A stretch of DNA of 64,000 bases from Pseudomonadota bacterium (GTDB lineage Bacteria; Pseudomonadota; Gammaproteobacteria; Steroidobacterales; Steroidobacteraceae). The DNA lies in the NCBI GenBank assembly GCA_019352035.1, contig JABBNZ010000001.1:53721-117720 (forward strand). The letters are read 5' to 3'. Position numbers and translations under genes: made by a program. Of the stretch, positions 1 through 8,619 are shown piece after piece (within the stretch, counting starts at the first letter, position 1; each line of letters opens with the position of its first letter). The notes under the pieces were generated by a model, which had not been told where the DNA came from, searched no databases, and was given only the letters and a program-made list of their open reading frames with translations.

Positions 1-805
1 CCACCCATTGCAGCTCCGCGACGGCGCTCTCGATCTCCGCCAGCGTGACGACGTCGCGGTCCGCGGCGTAGGCCGCCATCATCGCGGTATCGCACAGCGT
101 GTTCACGAGCCGCGGCACGCCGCCCGTGAAACGGAAGATCTCCGCAAAGGTGTCCTCGGTGAATATCTGCCGGTCGGCCGCCCCGGCGACCTCCAGCCGG
201 TGCTGGATGTAGCCGCGGGTCTCGGTCTGCGACAGCGCGGTGAGGTGGAAGCGCAGGCGCACGCGCTGGGTGAGCTGCACCAGCTCCGGAGCGTCGAGTT
301 TCGCATTGAGCTCCGGCTGTCCCGCGAGGATGATGCGCAGCACCTTCTCCTTCGTCGTCTCGACGCCGGAGAGCAGGCGGATCTCCTCCAACACCCGCGG
401 CGCCAGATTCTGCGCCTCATCGACGATGAGCAGCACCTTGCGTCCGGCGGCGTACTGCTCGATGAGGAAGTTGTTGAGGGTCGCGATGATCTCGCCCTTC
501 TTCATCTTGAAGGGAGAGAACCCGAACTGCACCAGGATGGCCTGGAGGAAATCGACCGACGACACCTGCGTCTGGTTGATCTGCGCGACGACCACGTCCG
601 ACTGGATCTCCCGGAGGAAGGACTCGATCAGGGTGGTCTTGCCGGCGCCGATCTCCCCGGTGATCACCACGAAGCCGTCGGTGAACCAGATCGTCGACTC
701 CATGTACGCCTTGGCGCGGGCGTGCTGCTTCGACAGGTAGAGGAACTGAGGGTCGGGGCTCAGGCGAAACGGCAGTTCTTTGAGTTTGAACGGGTCGAGG
801 TACAT
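1..805 (-). CDS. ExeA/GspA-like AAA ATPase, C-terminus beyond window
   Basis: The minus-strand frame starts at the ATG at 805 and is still open at base 1, so the 3' end is missing (268 codons visible). It begins MYLDPFKLKELPFRLSPDPQ, the usual opening of ExeA/GspA and of the related exosortase-associated ATPases. A Walker A motif GEIGAGKTT lies near residue 50, a Walker B-like LLIVDEAQN near 130, and sensor-like ILAGQPEL near 160. In type II secretion GspA works with a peptidoglycan-binding partner (GspB) at the inner membrane. In other genomes relatives serve exopolysaccharide or pilus systems. No secretion gene is visible nearby; the gene lies 80 bp downstream of purK in the same direction. 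The family is clear; the system it serves cannot be decided here. Confidence 0.88.
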   Translation of the reverse strand, partial: MYLDPFKLKELPFRLSPDPQFLYLSKQHARAKAYMESTIWFTDGFVVITGEIGAGKTTLIESFLREIQSDVVVAQINQTQVSSVDFLQAILVQFGFSPFKMKKGEIIATLNNFLIEQYAAGRKVLLIVDEAQNLAPRVLEEIRLLSGVETTKEKVLRIILAGQPELNAKLDAPELVQLTQRVRLRFHLTALSQTETRGYIQHRLEVAGAADRQIFTEDTFAEIFRFTGGVPRLVNTLCDTAMMAAYAADRDVVTLAEIESAVAELQWV

Positions 806-885
806 TGAATGTCCGCTGTTGGCGACAGACCGCGCGCGCCGGTTGCCGTTCGACCCGCTCTGGCCGGGCTCGTTCCGCTTTAATC

Positions 886-1995
886 TTACGGGATGCGCAA
901 TCCGGGAGCCAGCTCGGCAAGCAACCGCCGTGCCCGCAGGTCCCGGCGGGCGGCCGTCGGCTCCACGAAAGTGCAATGCCCGACCTTGCGTCCCGGCCGC
1001 GGCTGCTTGCCGTAGTCGTGCAGGCGCAGGCCTTCGCGGGCGAGCAGCCCCTCGCGGGGCGGGATCCGGCCGATCAGGTTCAGCATGGCGCTGAACCCCA
1101 CCGGCCGGGTCGATCCGAGCGGCAGGTCGAGGATGGCGCGCAGGTGGTTCTCGAACTGACTGGTCACGCAGCCCTCGATCGTCCAGTGTCCCGAGTTATG
1201 TACGCGGGGTGCCATCTCATTGGCGATGAGCCGTCCCTCGCGCACGAAGAACTCGATGGTCAGCACGCCGACATAACGGAACCGCGCCAGACAAAGCCCG
1301 AGATACCGGGCGGCGAGGCGCTGCCAGCGGGGCGGCCCGAAGGGGGCGCGAGTGAGACGCAGAATGCCCTCCGAATGCACGTTGCCGTTCAGCGGATACA
1401 CGGCGATCGCGCCGCTCCTGCTGCGCGCACCGATGATGGAGACCTCGCAATCGAACGGCACCCATTCCTCATAGATGAGCGGCACGTTTCCCAGCGCTTC
1501 CCAGCCACGGTACGCGTCATCGGGCGTTCTCACCCTGACCTGCCCCTTGCCGTCGTATCCCATCCGGCGCGTCTTCAGCACGCCCGGAAGCCCGATGTCG
1601 CGCAAGGCGCGCTCGAGTTGGGACCGCGACCCGACTGCCCGCCAATGCGTCGTCGGGATCCCGAGCCGGTCGAACAGCCGCTTCTCCGCCACGCGGTCCT
1701 GCGCGGTGGCGAGCGCCCCGATCGGCGGGCAGATGCGCGCGCCGCGGGCCGAAGCGGCGTGCGCGCGCAGCGCCTCGACGGAGATGTTCTCCCAGTCGAA
1801 AGTGAGGACCTCGCACTCGCGCGAGAGCCGCGAGAGCAGCTTCGGGTCGGTGAAGGAGCCGTGCAGGACCGGGGCGACCCGGCCCGCGGGCGCATCGCCG
1901 GCGGGATCGAGAAACAGGAAATCGAGGCCGAGCGGATAGCCGGCCAATGCGAGCATCCGGCCGAGCTGGCCGGCTCCCACGATACCGACGGTCAT
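886..1995 (-). CDS. purK: 5-(carboxyamino)imidazole ribonucleotide synthase
   Basis: A 369-residue ATP-grasp enzyme that uses ATP and bicarbonate to carboxylate aminoimidazole ribonucleotide to N5-CAIR in purine synthesis. The N-terminus [20 protein letters not shown] is the PurK signature fold. The ATP-grasp core contains [12 protein letters not shown] and later [12 protein letters not shown], and the metal-binding end contains [14 protein letters not shown]. The length is normal for PurK. The start overlaps the end of purE by 4 bp, so the pair is almost certainly cotranscribed and translationally coupled. PurE takes the product on to CAIR. Confidence 0.97.
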   Translation of the reverse strand: MTVGIVGAGQLGRMLALAGYPLGLDFLFLDPAGDAPAGRVAPVLHGSFTDPKLLSRLSRECEVLTFDWENISVEALRAHAASARGARICPPIGALATAQDRVAEKRLFDRLGIPTTHWRAVGSRSQLERALRDIGLPGVLKTRRMGYDGKGQVRVRTPDDAYRGWEALGNVPLIYEEWVPFDCEVSIIGARSRSGAIAVYPLNGNVHSEGILRLTRAPFGPPRWQRLAARYLGLCLARFRYVGVLTIEFFVREGRLIANEMAPRVHNSGHWTIEGCVTSQFENHLRAILDLPLGSTRPVGFSAMLNLIGRIPPREGLLAREGLRLHDYGKQPRPGRKVGHCTFVEPTAARRDLRARRLLAELAPGLRIP

Positions 1996-2492
1996 GGGCG
2001 CGGTGCCGCGCGCGGATCGGGGTTGGCGAGCACCCCGGCGGTCTGGCTGGCGCGGAAGGCCTCGAGAGCCTCGGCGATGGCCGGATACCTGTTCGCGAGG
2101 AGGGCGGCCGCGAAGAGCGCGGCATTGACCGCGCCTGCCTGGCCGATCGCGAACGTGGCCACCGGCACGCCCGCCGGCATCTGGACGATGGAGAGCAGGG
2201 AATCGAGTCCGCTCAGCGCTTTCGACTGCACCGGCACGCCGAGCACCGGCACGCTCGTCTTGGCAGCGGTCATACCGGGAAGATGGGCCGCGCCGCCGGC
2301 GCCGGCGATGATGGCCTCGAGTCCCCGGGAACGCGCGCTCGAGGCGTATTCGAAGAGAAGATCCGGGGTACGGTGGGCGGAGACCACCCGCACCTCATGC
2401 GCAATGGCGAGCTTCTCCAGAGTCTCGGCCGCCCCGCGCAGGGTCTCCCAGTCGGAAGATGAGCCCATGATGATGCCGACCAGCGCCTTCAT
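1992..2492 (-). CDS. purE: N5-carboxyaminoimidazole ribonucleotide mutase
   Basis: A 166-residue class I PurE, which moves the carboxylate from N5 to C4 of the imidazole ring (N5-CAIR to CAIR). The phosphate-binding [12 protein letters not shown] is at residues 7-18. The active-site loop SAHRTPD (catalytic His) is near residue 43, and [11 protein letters not shown] near 74. It overlaps purK by 4 bp and starts 9 bp after the darP stop, so darP-purE-purK may form one transcript. The C-terminal tail is short and rich in Pro/Arg/Ala. Confidence 0.97.
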   Translation of the reverse strand: MKALVGIIMGSSSDWETLRGAAETLEKLAIAHEVRVVSAHRTPDLLFEYASSARSRGLEAIIAGAGGAAHLPGMTAAKTSVPVLGVPVQSKALSGLDSLLSIVQMPAGVPVATFAIGQAGAVNAALFAAALLANRYPAIAEALEAFRASQTAGVLANPDPRAAPRP

Positions 2493-2501
2493 CGCGGCAT
2501 T

Positions 2502-3086
2502 TTAACCGAGCAATGCGCGCAGCGCCCTGAAGAGCTCCCGTCCGGCGGGGCCGACGGCTCCGTAGCGCAGGCCGGCGGCGCGCTCGTGCCGCGCGGCGCC
2601 CACCCGGCGGCCCCATTCCGCCCCGTCGAGGCCGGGCCGCAGGCGTGCGAGCTCATCGAGGGCTGCCTCGCCCTCGGTGATCAGCCGCTCCCGCCAGCTC
2701 TCGGCGCGCTTGAAGAGCTGGGTCTCGATCGCATCCCGCTCGCTGCGGGCCGCGAGCGTTGCGCGGATGGGCTCGAGATCGATCTCCCGCATGAGCTTGC
2801 CGATGTACTGCCGCTGGCGGGCGCCGGCGGCACGGCTGGTGATCCGGCGGGCCTCGCGGATGGCCTCCGCCAGCAGCTCCGGCAGAGCGAGCGCCTCGAG
2901 CTCCGCGTCGCGCATCCTGATGAGGGCCTCCCCGAGGTCTTGCGCGGCGTGGGCGGCGCGCTTGCGCTCGCTCTTGCTCGGCCGCTCGGGCCCGTCGTCC
3001 TGCGGGAGATCTTCCGGGGTACGTGTGTTCACGGCGTGCTCGAACGGCTCGGGTCTTGCGGCTGCTAGAATCGAATTCTGCCCCAT
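2502..3086 (-). CDS. darP: Dual-action ribosomal maturation protein DarP (YjgA family)
   Basis: This matches the YjgA/DUF615 family, which joins pre-50S particles and helps shape the 23S rRNA peptidyl-transferase region. Visible landmarks are the N-terminal SKSERKRAAHAAQDLGEAL, QRQYIGKLMREIDLEPIRA in the middle, and GRELFRALRALLG at the end. From the ATG at 3086 it is 194 residues. That start has AGAAGGA just upstream, though the spacing is short. A GTG at 3032 would give 176 residues, nearer the E. coli length (183), but has no clear ribosome site. The frame stays open upstream of 3086 into pmbA on the other strand, which I read as accidental. Divergent from pmbA. Confidence 0.9.
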   Translation of the reverse strand: MGQNSILAAARPEPFEHAVNTRTPEDLPQDDGPERPSKSERKRAAHAAQDLGEALIRMRDAELEALALPELLAEAIREARRITSRAAGARQRQYIGKLMREIDLEPIRATLAARSERDAIETQLFKRAESWRERLITEGEAALDELARLRPGLDGAEWGRRVGAARHERAAGLRYGAVGPAGRELFRALRALLG

Positions 3087-3113
3087 TATCCTTCTGATCG
3101 AGCGGAAACACGT

Positions 3114-4463
3114 ATGCCACAGGCGGTCGAGGCGTCGGATTCGTCCCCAGTGCTCCAGGATGTCGTCGCCTTCGCGCTGCAGGAGGCGCGCCGGCAGGGC
3201 GCTTCCCAGTACGAGGTCGATGCCAGCCTGAGTCAGGGCCTCGGCACGACGGTGCGCCTGGGCGAGGTGGACACGATCGAGTACCAGCGCGACCGGGGCC
3301 TCGCGGTGACGGTGTATTTCGGCAGGCGCAAGGGGGCGGCCAGCACCGCCGACCTCGGGCGGGACGCCGTGCGCGCCACGGTGGAGAAGGCCTGCGCCAT
3401 CGCCCGGTACACGGCCGAGGACCCCTATGCCGGCCTGCTCGAGCCCGAGTATCTGGCGCGCGAGATACCGGACCTCGATCTCGATCATCCCTGGGGACTC
3501 ACCGCCGAGGACGCGATTGCGATCGCGCGGCGTTGCGAGCAGGCGGGCCGCGCGGTCGATCCGCGCATCGCCAACTCCGAGGGCGCCTCGGTGAGCAGCC
3601 AGCGACATAGCGGCGTCTATGGCAACTCGCTCGGATTCCTGGCCGGTTTCTCCGGCACGAGCCACTCCGTGAGCTGCTCGCTGATCGCGCAGCAGGGCGA
3701 TCAGATGCAGCGTGACTACTGGTACACCACCGCGCGCGATCCGGCGGATCTCGACCCGCCGGAAGCGGTGGGCGCCACCGCGGGCCAGCGAGCCCTGGCG
3801 AGACTCGGCGCGCGCAAGCTCGCCACGCGCAAGGCGCCGGTCCTCTTCTCACCGGACATGGCCCGCGGGCTGTATCGCCATTTCATCGGCGCGATCCGCG
3901 GACCGAGTCAGTACCGCAAGGCCTCGTTCCTCCTCAACGCCGCCGGCGAGCGGGTGTTTCCGGCCTTCCTGCAGATGCACGAGCGGCCGCACATCCTCAA
4001 GGGCCTCGCCAGCGCGCCGTTCGATGACGAGGGCGCCGCCACGCGCGATCGGGATCTGGTGGCGAACGGAATCCTCCAGGGTTACGTATTGGGCAGCTAC
4101 TCGGCGCGGCGGCTCGGATTGAAGACCACCGGCAACGCCGGCGGCATTCACAATCTGATCGTGGAGGCATCGGGAGACACTCCGGGGCACGATGCGCTGT
4201 TGCGCCGCATGGGCTCGGGCCTGCTCGTGACGGAGCTGATGGGGCAGGGCGTCAACGGCGTGACCGGCGATTATTCGCGCGGCGCGAGCGGCTTCTGGGT
4301 CGAGGATGGCGCGACCGCCTATCCGGTGCACGAGATCACGATCGCCGGAAGCCTGCGCGACATCTATCGCGACATCGTGGCTGTCGGAAGCGACGTCGAC
4401 GCGCGCGGAGGGATCCGCTGCGGGTCGGTGCTCATTGGTGAGATGACGATCGCCGGCGATTGA
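3114..4463 (+). CDS. pmbA: Metalloprotease subunit PmbA/TldE
   Basis: 449 residues, the same length as E. coli PmbA (TldE). TldD/TldE form a heteromeric zinc protease that trims unfolded peptides, matures microcin B17 and degrades CcdA. Family marks visible are the N-terminal [19 protein letters not shown], the central [19 protein letters not shown], and the glycine-rich C-terminal [20 protein letters not shown] followed by HEITIAG. In the complex TldE lacks the zinc site carried by TldD, and no HExxH is seen here. tldD is not in the window. Transcribed away from darP, a common gammaproteobacterial arrangement. Confidence 0.96.
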   Translation: MPQAVEASDSSPVLQDVVAFALQEARRQGASQYEVDASLSQGLGTTVRLGEVDTIEYQRDRGLAVTVYFGRRKGAASTADLGRDAVRATVEKACAIARYTAEDPYAGLLEPEYLAREIPDLDLDHPWGLTAEDAIAIARRCEQAGRAVDPRIANSEGASVSSQRHSGVYGNSLGFLAGFSGTSHSVSCSLIAQQGDQMQRDYWYTTARDPADLDPPEAVGATAGQRALARLGARKLATRKAPVLFSPDMARGLYRHFIGAIRGPSQYRKASFLLNAAGERVFPAFLQMHERPHILKGLASAPFDDEGAATRDRDLVANGILQGYVLGSYSARRLGLKTTGNAGGIHNLIVEASGDTPGHDALLRRMGSGLLVTELMGQGVNGVTGDYSRGASGFWVEDGATAYPVHEITIAGSLRDIYRDIVAVGSDVDARGGIRCGSVLIGEMTIAGD

Positions 4464-4464
4464 G

Positions 4465-4687
4465 TCGCAGCGTCGGTGCCCTCCAGTGTGGAGTGCACGA
4501 GCCCGAGGAGCACCGGAATGCGGAAAGGGTTGCGCAGGAAGGCGACGTAGCCGTCGAGGCGCTTGCGCAGGGCGGACTCGGGCGCGGCCGTCCGGCGCGC
4601 GGAGGGGCTGCTGAGACTTGGCCGTCGCGGCGCCAGGCGACGGCGCGGCGGTGTTCCGAATCCGGCGCTCGCAGCCCGAAAAACAGC
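4465..4687 (-). other. Intergenic stretch with a possible minus-strand gene remnant
   Basis: The 299 bp between pmbA and rpe hold no complete gene. On the minus strand one frame is open from a stop at 4688-4690 through to 4364. It contains a stretch with strongly GC-ending codons (about 4580 down to 4470) reading [20 protein letters not shown], followed by LVHSTLEG. This looks more like coding sequence than random GC-rich DNA, but it has no convincing start and ends inside pmbA. It may be the end of a decayed gene. Weak evidence, unknown family. Confidence 0.2.
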
Positions 4688-4762
4688 TCATCGCGGCGAT
4701 GCGGCACGCGGGCGGGGAGCGCGTTGTGGTCGCGTGCGCGCACGCCGGGTACACTCGATCCC

Positions 4763-5431
4763 ATGTCTGCCGCCCCCTGGATCGCTCCCTCCATTCTCTC
4801 CGCCGACTTCGCGCGTCTGGGGGAGGAAGTCGACGCCGTGCTGGCTGCCGGCGCCGACCTCGTGCACTTCGACGTGATGGACAACCATTACGTACCGAAC
4901 CTCACGATCGGTCCGATGGTTTGCGAAGCGCTGCGCAAGCATGGCGTGACCGCGCCGATCGACGTGCACCTGATGATCAGCCCCGTGGACCGCATCATTC
5001 CCGACTTCGCGGCGGCGGGCGCCAGCTACATCTCCTTCCACCCGGAGGCGACCGAGCACGTCGATCGCACGATCGAGCACATCCGGGAGCAGGGCTGCCG
5101 TCCCGGCCTGGTATTCAACCCGGCGACACCTCTCGACTATCTCGACTACACCCTGGAGAAGCTCGACCTCGTGCTCATCATGTCGGTCAATCCGGGCTTC
5201 GGCGGCCAGAAGTTCATTCCGACGGCGCTGCGCAAGCTCGCCGAGGCGCGGCGCCGGATCGATGCGAGCGGCCGCGAGGTGCGGCTCGAGATCGACGGGG
5301 GCGTCAAGGTGGACAACATCGCAGATATCGCGCGCGCCGGCGCGGATACCTTCGTGGCGGGATCGGCGATTTTCGGCAGCGCGGATTACGCCGCGACCAT
5401 CAAGGCGATGCGCGGGCGGATCGGGACCTAG
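4763..5431 (+). CDS. rpe: Ribulose-phosphate 3-epimerase
   Basis: 222 residues from the ATG at 4763. It interconverts ribulose-5-phosphate and xylulose-5-phosphate in the pentose phosphate pathway. The TIM-barrel signatures are [16 protein letters not shown] (residues 8-23), [16 protein letters not shown] with the metal-binding His/Asp, [18 protein letters not shown], and [10 protein letters not shown] with the catalytic Asp. The frame is open upstream of 4763, but the family N-terminus fixes this start. It matters more than usual because rpiA, the other pentose-phosphate isomerase in the window, looks broken. Confidence 0.97.
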   Translation: MSAAPWIAPSILSADFARLGEEVDAVLAAGADLVHFDVMDNHYVPNLTIGPMVCEALRKHGVTAPIDVHLMISPVDRIIPDFAAAGASYISFHPEATEHVDRTIEHIREQGCRPGLVFNPATPLDYLDYTLEKLDLVLIMSVNPGFGGQKFIPTALRKLAEARRRIDASGREVRLEIDGGVKVDNIADIARAGADTFVAGSAIFGSADYAATIKAMRGRIGT

Positions 5432-5438
5432 CCGGCGC

Positions 5439-6185
5439 TCAGTCCTCGTCGTCCTCGTCATCCTCGTCGTCGTCGAGATCAGGCTGCACCTGGGATTTCG
5501 CGACCGGCTTGGCCGGCACGATGACCGGACGGGTCTTCATCTTCGGCCGTGCGTTGAATACGACGATGGTCTTGCCGGTGGCGCGCAGGAGGCCCTGGTC
5601 CTCCAGCACCTTCAACACGCGCCCCGCCATCTCGCGCGAGCAACCGACGAGACGCGAGAGCTCCTGCCGGCTGACCTTGATCTGCATGCCCTCCGGATGC
5701 GTCATCGCGTCCGGCTCGTCGCATAGATTGTTGATGGCGTGCGCCACCCGGCCGGTGACGTCCACGAAGGCGAGATCGCCGAGCTTGCGATTGGTGCGGT
5801 CGAGCCGGGTGGCGAGCTGGGTGGCGAGCTCGAAGATCAGTCCGGGGCTCTCGGCCGCGATCTGTCGGAAGCGCGGGTAGGTCATTTCCGCCAGCTCGCA
5901 CGGGTTGCGGGTGCGCACCCAGGCGCTGCGCGTCGGCTGGTCGCTGAAGAAGAGCCCCATCTCGCCGAAGAACTGGCCGCGGTTGAGGTAGGCGAGCACC
6001 ATCTCGTTGCCTTCCTCGTCCTCGATCATCACTTCGACCGAGCCGCTGATGATGTAGTAGAGGACGTCCGGCAAGTCGCCCGCGTGGATGACGACTGTTT
6101 TCGACGGGACCGTTCGGATGCGGCAGTAGCTCAAGAACCGGTTGATGGCCGGGATGTCGCTCAGCGGCTTGATGTTCTCTTCCAT
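5439..6185 (-). CDS. Crp/Vfr-type cAMP-responsive regulator with acidic C-terminal tail
   Basis: A close relative of CRP, Vfr and Clp. The cyclic-nucleotide domain contains YYIISGSVEVMIEDEEGNEM and GQFFGEMGLF followed by TRSAWVR. The Gly-Glu and Arg-Ser pairs that bind cAMP in E. coli CRP are kept. The helix-turn-helix reads VSRQELSRLVGCSREMAGRV and the C-terminus has GKTIVVF. The start is the ATG at 6185 (248 residues), preceded by GGGGAG at good spacing; the ATG at 6212 has no ribosome site. About 30 residues follow the normal CRP end, finishing in DLDDDEDDEDDED. A TATAAA-like box lies near 6228. Whether it needs cAMP or c-di-GMP cannot be told from sequence alone. Confidence 0.93.
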   Translation of the reverse strand: MEENIKPLSDIPAINRFLSYCRIRTVPSKTVVIHAGDLPDVLYYIISGSVEVMIEDEEGNEMVLAYLNRGQFFGEMGLFFSDQPTRSAWVRTRNPCELAEMTYPRFRQIAAESPGLIFELATQLATRLDRTNRKLGDLAFVDVTGRVAHAINNLCDEPDAMTHPEGMQIKVSRQELSRLVGCSREMAGRVLKVLEDQGLLRATGKTIVVFNARPKMKTRPVIVPAKPVAKSQVQPDLDDDEDDEDDED

Positions 6186-6329
6186 ACCCGCTCCCCGAAT
6201 TTGTGTGGTCATGATGAGAGAGTGTTTATACGTTGACCCCCGCGACCGCAAGCGTACCGCACGGGGCGCAGCGAAAACCAGAGCGGCGCGCTGTTTGGGG
6301 GCGTGGCGCTGGAGGCATGCGCGCCGCGA

Positions 6330-6986
6330 TCAAACCCAGTACGCGGTGCCGGTCATGATGCGGGCCGTCCGGCGCATCAGCGCGCGAACCGGCGCCGGCA
6401 GGTCCACGCCTCCGGCCGCTCTGGCGTTGGCGCCATGAGCCGCCTCATCCGTGCGCATCTGCTCCACGATCGCGCGGCTGCGCAGATCCGCCGGGGGCAG
6501 CCGCCCGAGATGCTCATCGAGATGCCCCTCGACCTGGCGCTCCGTCTCCACCACGAAGCCGAGGCTGGCCCGGTCTCCGGCCATCGCGGCGAGCGCCCCG
6601 ATGAGGAAGGAGCCGGCGTACCACAGCGGATTGAGCAGGCTGGGGCGGGATTCGAGCGCTTTCAGGCGGCTCTCGCACCAGGCGAGGTGATCGGTCTCCT
6701 CGCGGGCGGCATCGAGCAGCAGCTTGCGGGTGGTCTCGGAGCGCGCCGCGATGGCCTGGCCGTGATAAAGGGCCTGCGCCGCGATTTCCCCGGCATGGTT
6801 GACGCGCATCAGCGCGGCGGCCCGGCGCCGCTCATAAGGTGAGAGCTGCGCCGCAACCCGCTCCCCGGAGGCGGGAGGCTGGGGAACGGGGCGGGAGGCC
6901 TGCGCCGGAGCGAAGAGCGCCCGAAGCGCCCGGTCGGCGGCCCCGATCCAGGGATCCCACGAGGTCTCAGTCTCCATGAGGCCCAT
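6330..6986 (-). CDS. coq7: Demethoxyubiquinone hydroxylase, Coq7 family
   Basis: 218 residues. A di-iron monooxygenase that hydroxylates C6 of the demethoxyubiquinone ring, replacing the flavoprotein UbiF in this lineage. Iron ligands are visible as [17 protein letters not shown] (E..NHAGE), [16 protein letters not shown] (EExxH), [15 protein letters not shown] and MRTDEAAHG (ExxxH). A hydrophobic segment [20 protein letters not shown] suits membrane attachment. Two in-frame ATGs (6986 and 6977) are possible starts. ubiH and ubiI, the other ring hydroxylases of the pathway, are at 17-19.5 kb. Confidence 0.95.
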   Translation of the reverse strand: MGLMETETSWDPWIGAADRALRALFAPAQASRPVPQPPASGERVAAQLSPYERRRAAALMRVNHAGEIAAQALYHGQAIAARSETTRKLLLDAAREETDHLAWCESRLKALESRPSLLNPLWYAGSFLIGALAAMAGDRASLGFVVETERQVEGHLDEHLGRLPPADLRSRAIVEQMRTDEAAHGANARAAGGVDLPAPVRALMRRTARIMTGTAYWV

Positions 6987-7310
6987 TATCAGTGTCCGCC
7001 ATCGTTTGTGCCAGGGCGGACGCGTTCACGTTGTCGACGAAGATCGCGCCGTGGCTCAAGACCAGGGATTGGGTCAATCCGTTCTGGATGCCGGGTGGAG
7101 CGCCTTCAGGACCCAACTCCGGTACAAATGCCATCAGGCAAGAGTCGTGTTCGAAGAGCTCGATGAGGCGGTAAGCACCCGGACCTGCCCGGCGTGCGGC
7201 GCACGCTGGTGGCCCCAAGGAATCGCAGGTCTCGGAATGAGAGTAATGGGTCCTTGAGACCGCCGTCGCGCAACGCCGAGGCTCGGCAGCCGCCCCGAAG
7301 AGCGCTCGTT
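6987..7310. other. Intergenic region upstream of rplM, no supported gene
   Basis: Between the coq7 start and the rplM promoter I see no reliable gene. A 55-codon minus-strand frame (7134-6967) overlaps the coq7 start but has codon use unlike its neighbours, no clear ribosome site and no family resemblance I recognise. Confidence 0.4.
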
Positions 7311-7339
7311 TTGCAATACGAGGACAGCTTGAGTAGACT
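7311..7339 (+). promoter_or_regulatory. Putative sigma-70 promoter of rplM-rpsI
   Basis: TTGCAA at 7311-7316 and TAGACT at 7334-7339 are separated by exactly 17 bases. This is a good sigma-70 match about 70 bases upstream of the rplM start, leaving a leader of roughly 65 nt. No other strong candidate is seen in the region. Confidence 0.55.
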
Positions 7340-7410
7340 TGCCGGCCCTTTACAAGGGTCCACTAAAGGCATTCCTGGGAGCCGCGAGATACGGCCCCGC
7401 CGAGGCTAAT

Positions 7411-7839
7411 ATGAAGACGGTTTTCGCCAAACCCGGCAACGTCCGGGGCGACTGGTTCGTGCTCGATGCCACCGACAAGACGCTCGGGCGGCTGGCCACC
7501 CAGATCGCACATCGCCTCAAGGGCAAGCACAAGGCCGACTACAGCCCCCATGTCGACATGGGCGATCACATCGTGGTGCTCAATGCGGGCAAGGTGCGCG
7601 TCACCGGCCGCAAGCTCAGCGACAAGATCTACTATCACCATACCGGCTACATCGGCGGCATCAAGTCGATCGCCCTGGGGAAGCTCCTCGACGAGCACCC
7701 GGAGCGGGCGATCCAGTTCGCCGTCAAGGGCATGCTGCCGAAGAACCCGCTGGGGCGGCGCATGTTCAAGAAATTGCATGTATTCGCCGGCGGCGTTCAT
7801 CCGCACCAGGCGCAGCAGCCGCGGCCGCTCGAGATTTGA
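7411..7839 (+). CDS. rplM: 50S ribosomal protein L13
   Basis: 142 residues, the same length as E. coli L13, from the ATG at 7411 ([20 protein letters not shown]). Conserved blocks are [51 protein letters not shown] and [20 protein letters not shown]. It binds 23S rRNA early in 50S assembly. It is followed after 13 bp by rpsI, the near-universal rplM-rpsI pair. The frame is open upstream but the family start is unambiguous. Confidence 0.98.
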   Translation: MKTVFAKPGNVRGDWFVLDATDKTLGRLATQIAHRLKGKHKADYSPHVDMGDHIVVLNAGKVRVTGRKLSDKIYYHHTGYIGGIKSIALGKLLDEHPERAIQFAVKGMLPKNPLGRRMFKKLHVFAGGVHPHQAQQPRPLEI

Positions 7840-7852
7840 GGTAATCGCACTG

Positions 7853-8248
7853 ATGGCAGCGCAGCAACAGAACTACGGCACCGGCCGGCGCAAGACCGCG
7901 ACCGCTCGCGTCTATCTCCGGCCCGGCACCGGCCACATCACCGTCAACGCCCGTCCTCTGGACGAATTCTTCGGGCGCGAGACCGGCCGCATGATCGTGC
8001 GCCAGCCGCTCGAGGCGCTGCAGCTCGGCAGCCGCTTCGATATCAGCGTCACCGTGGACGGCGGCGGCATCACCGGCCAGGCCGGCGCCATCCGCCTGGG
8101 CCTCACCCGCGCGCTGATCGAGTACGACGAAACCCTGCGCAAGCAGTTGCGCGATGCGGGCTTCGTCACCCGTGACGCCCGCGAGGTCGAGCGCAAGAAG
8201 GTCGGCCGTCGCAAGGCTCGCCGCGGGCCGCAGTACTCCAAGCGCTAG
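7853..8248 (+). CDS. rpsI: 30S ribosomal protein S9
   Basis: 131 residues. Conserved blocks are [19 protein letters not shown] near the start, [19 protein letters not shown] in the middle, and the basic tail [20 protein letters not shown], whose terminal Lys-Arg contacts P-site tRNA in the ribosome. Cotranscribed with rplM. Its stop is followed by a family A repeat and then tRNA-Gln. Confidence 0.98.
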   Translation: MAAQQQNYGTGRRKTATARVYLRPGTGHITVNARPLDEFFGRETGRMIVRQPLEALQLGSRFDISVTVDGGGITGQAGAIRLGLTRALIEYDETLRKQLRDAGFVTRDAREVERKKVGRRKARRGPQYSKR

Positions 8249-8298
8249 CCGAGGAGCTTGCAGCTGGCGTCCGTTCGGGCTTGAATTGGCGCCGGGTC

Positions 8299-8365
8299 GA
8301 CAAAAACGCCCGGCAGCGATTCTGGAGGACGTGCAGCGTCGGCCCACAGGGCTCGGCCCCGGGGA
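8299..8365 (+). repeat. Family A palindromic repeat, copy 1 (diverged)
   Basis: Begins GACAAAAACGCCCGGCAGCG and continues with GATTCTGGAGGACG and GGCCCACAGGGCTCGG. It aligns with the copy at 8537 (hairpin, short GCGC hairpin, then GGCCC-GCAGGGCC), with several substitutions. It sits between rpsI and tRNA-Gln. Confidence 0.5.
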
Positions 8366-8390
8366 CGGAGCCGAGCAATCCCGCGAGACT

Positions 8391-8464
8391 TGGGGGATCG
8401 TCTAGTGGTAGGACAACGGACTCTGACTCCGTTTACCTAGGTTCGAATCCTAGTCCCCCAGCCA
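8391..8464 (+). tRNA. tRNA-Gln (anticodon CTG)
   Basis: A complete cloverleaf can be drawn. The acceptor TGGGGGA pairs with TCCCCCA, the anticodon arm is ACGGA-CTCTGAC-TCCGT with anticodon CTG at 8423-8425, and the T arm is built on GGTTCGAATCC. The discriminator G (8461) is followed by an encoded CCA (8462-8464). It reads CAG codons, which are abundant in this high-GC genome. Confidence 0.96.
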
Positions 8465-8473
8465 AAACGAGAG

Positions 8474-8505
8474 AGGCCCGCCCATCGGCGGGCCTCGTTC
8501 GTTTT
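8474..8505 (+). terminator. Rho-independent terminator after tRNA-Gln
   Basis: AGGCCCGCC (8474-8482) pairs perfectly with GGCGGGCCT (8487-8495) around a 4-base loop, followed by the T-rich run GTTCGTTTT. It starts 10 bases after the tRNA CCA end. Confidence 0.75.
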
Positions 8506-8536
8506 GGCAACGGGACTAGATGAAAACCGTAGGTTT

Positions 8537-8600
8537 GACAAAATCGCCTGGAGCGATTTTGGACGGCGCGAAGCGCCGGGCCCGCAGGGCCGAGGCCCAC
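8537..8600 (+). repeat. Family A palindromic repeat, copy 2 (best preserved)
   Basis: AAAATCG-CCTGGAG-CGATTTT (8540-8560) forms a 7-bp hairpin. GGCGC-GAA-GCGCC (8565-8577) and then GGGCCCGCAGGGCC follow. It lies just past the purC stop (purC reads leftwards from 9507 to 8620) and may also help end that transcript. Confidence 0.6.
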
Positions 8601-8619
8601 TCTCCGGGTTTGACGGCGA

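Noticed and set aside
6967-7134. Minus-strand 55-codon frame overlapping the coq7 start
   Set aside because: No clear ribosome site, atypical codon use and no family resemblance; probably chance.
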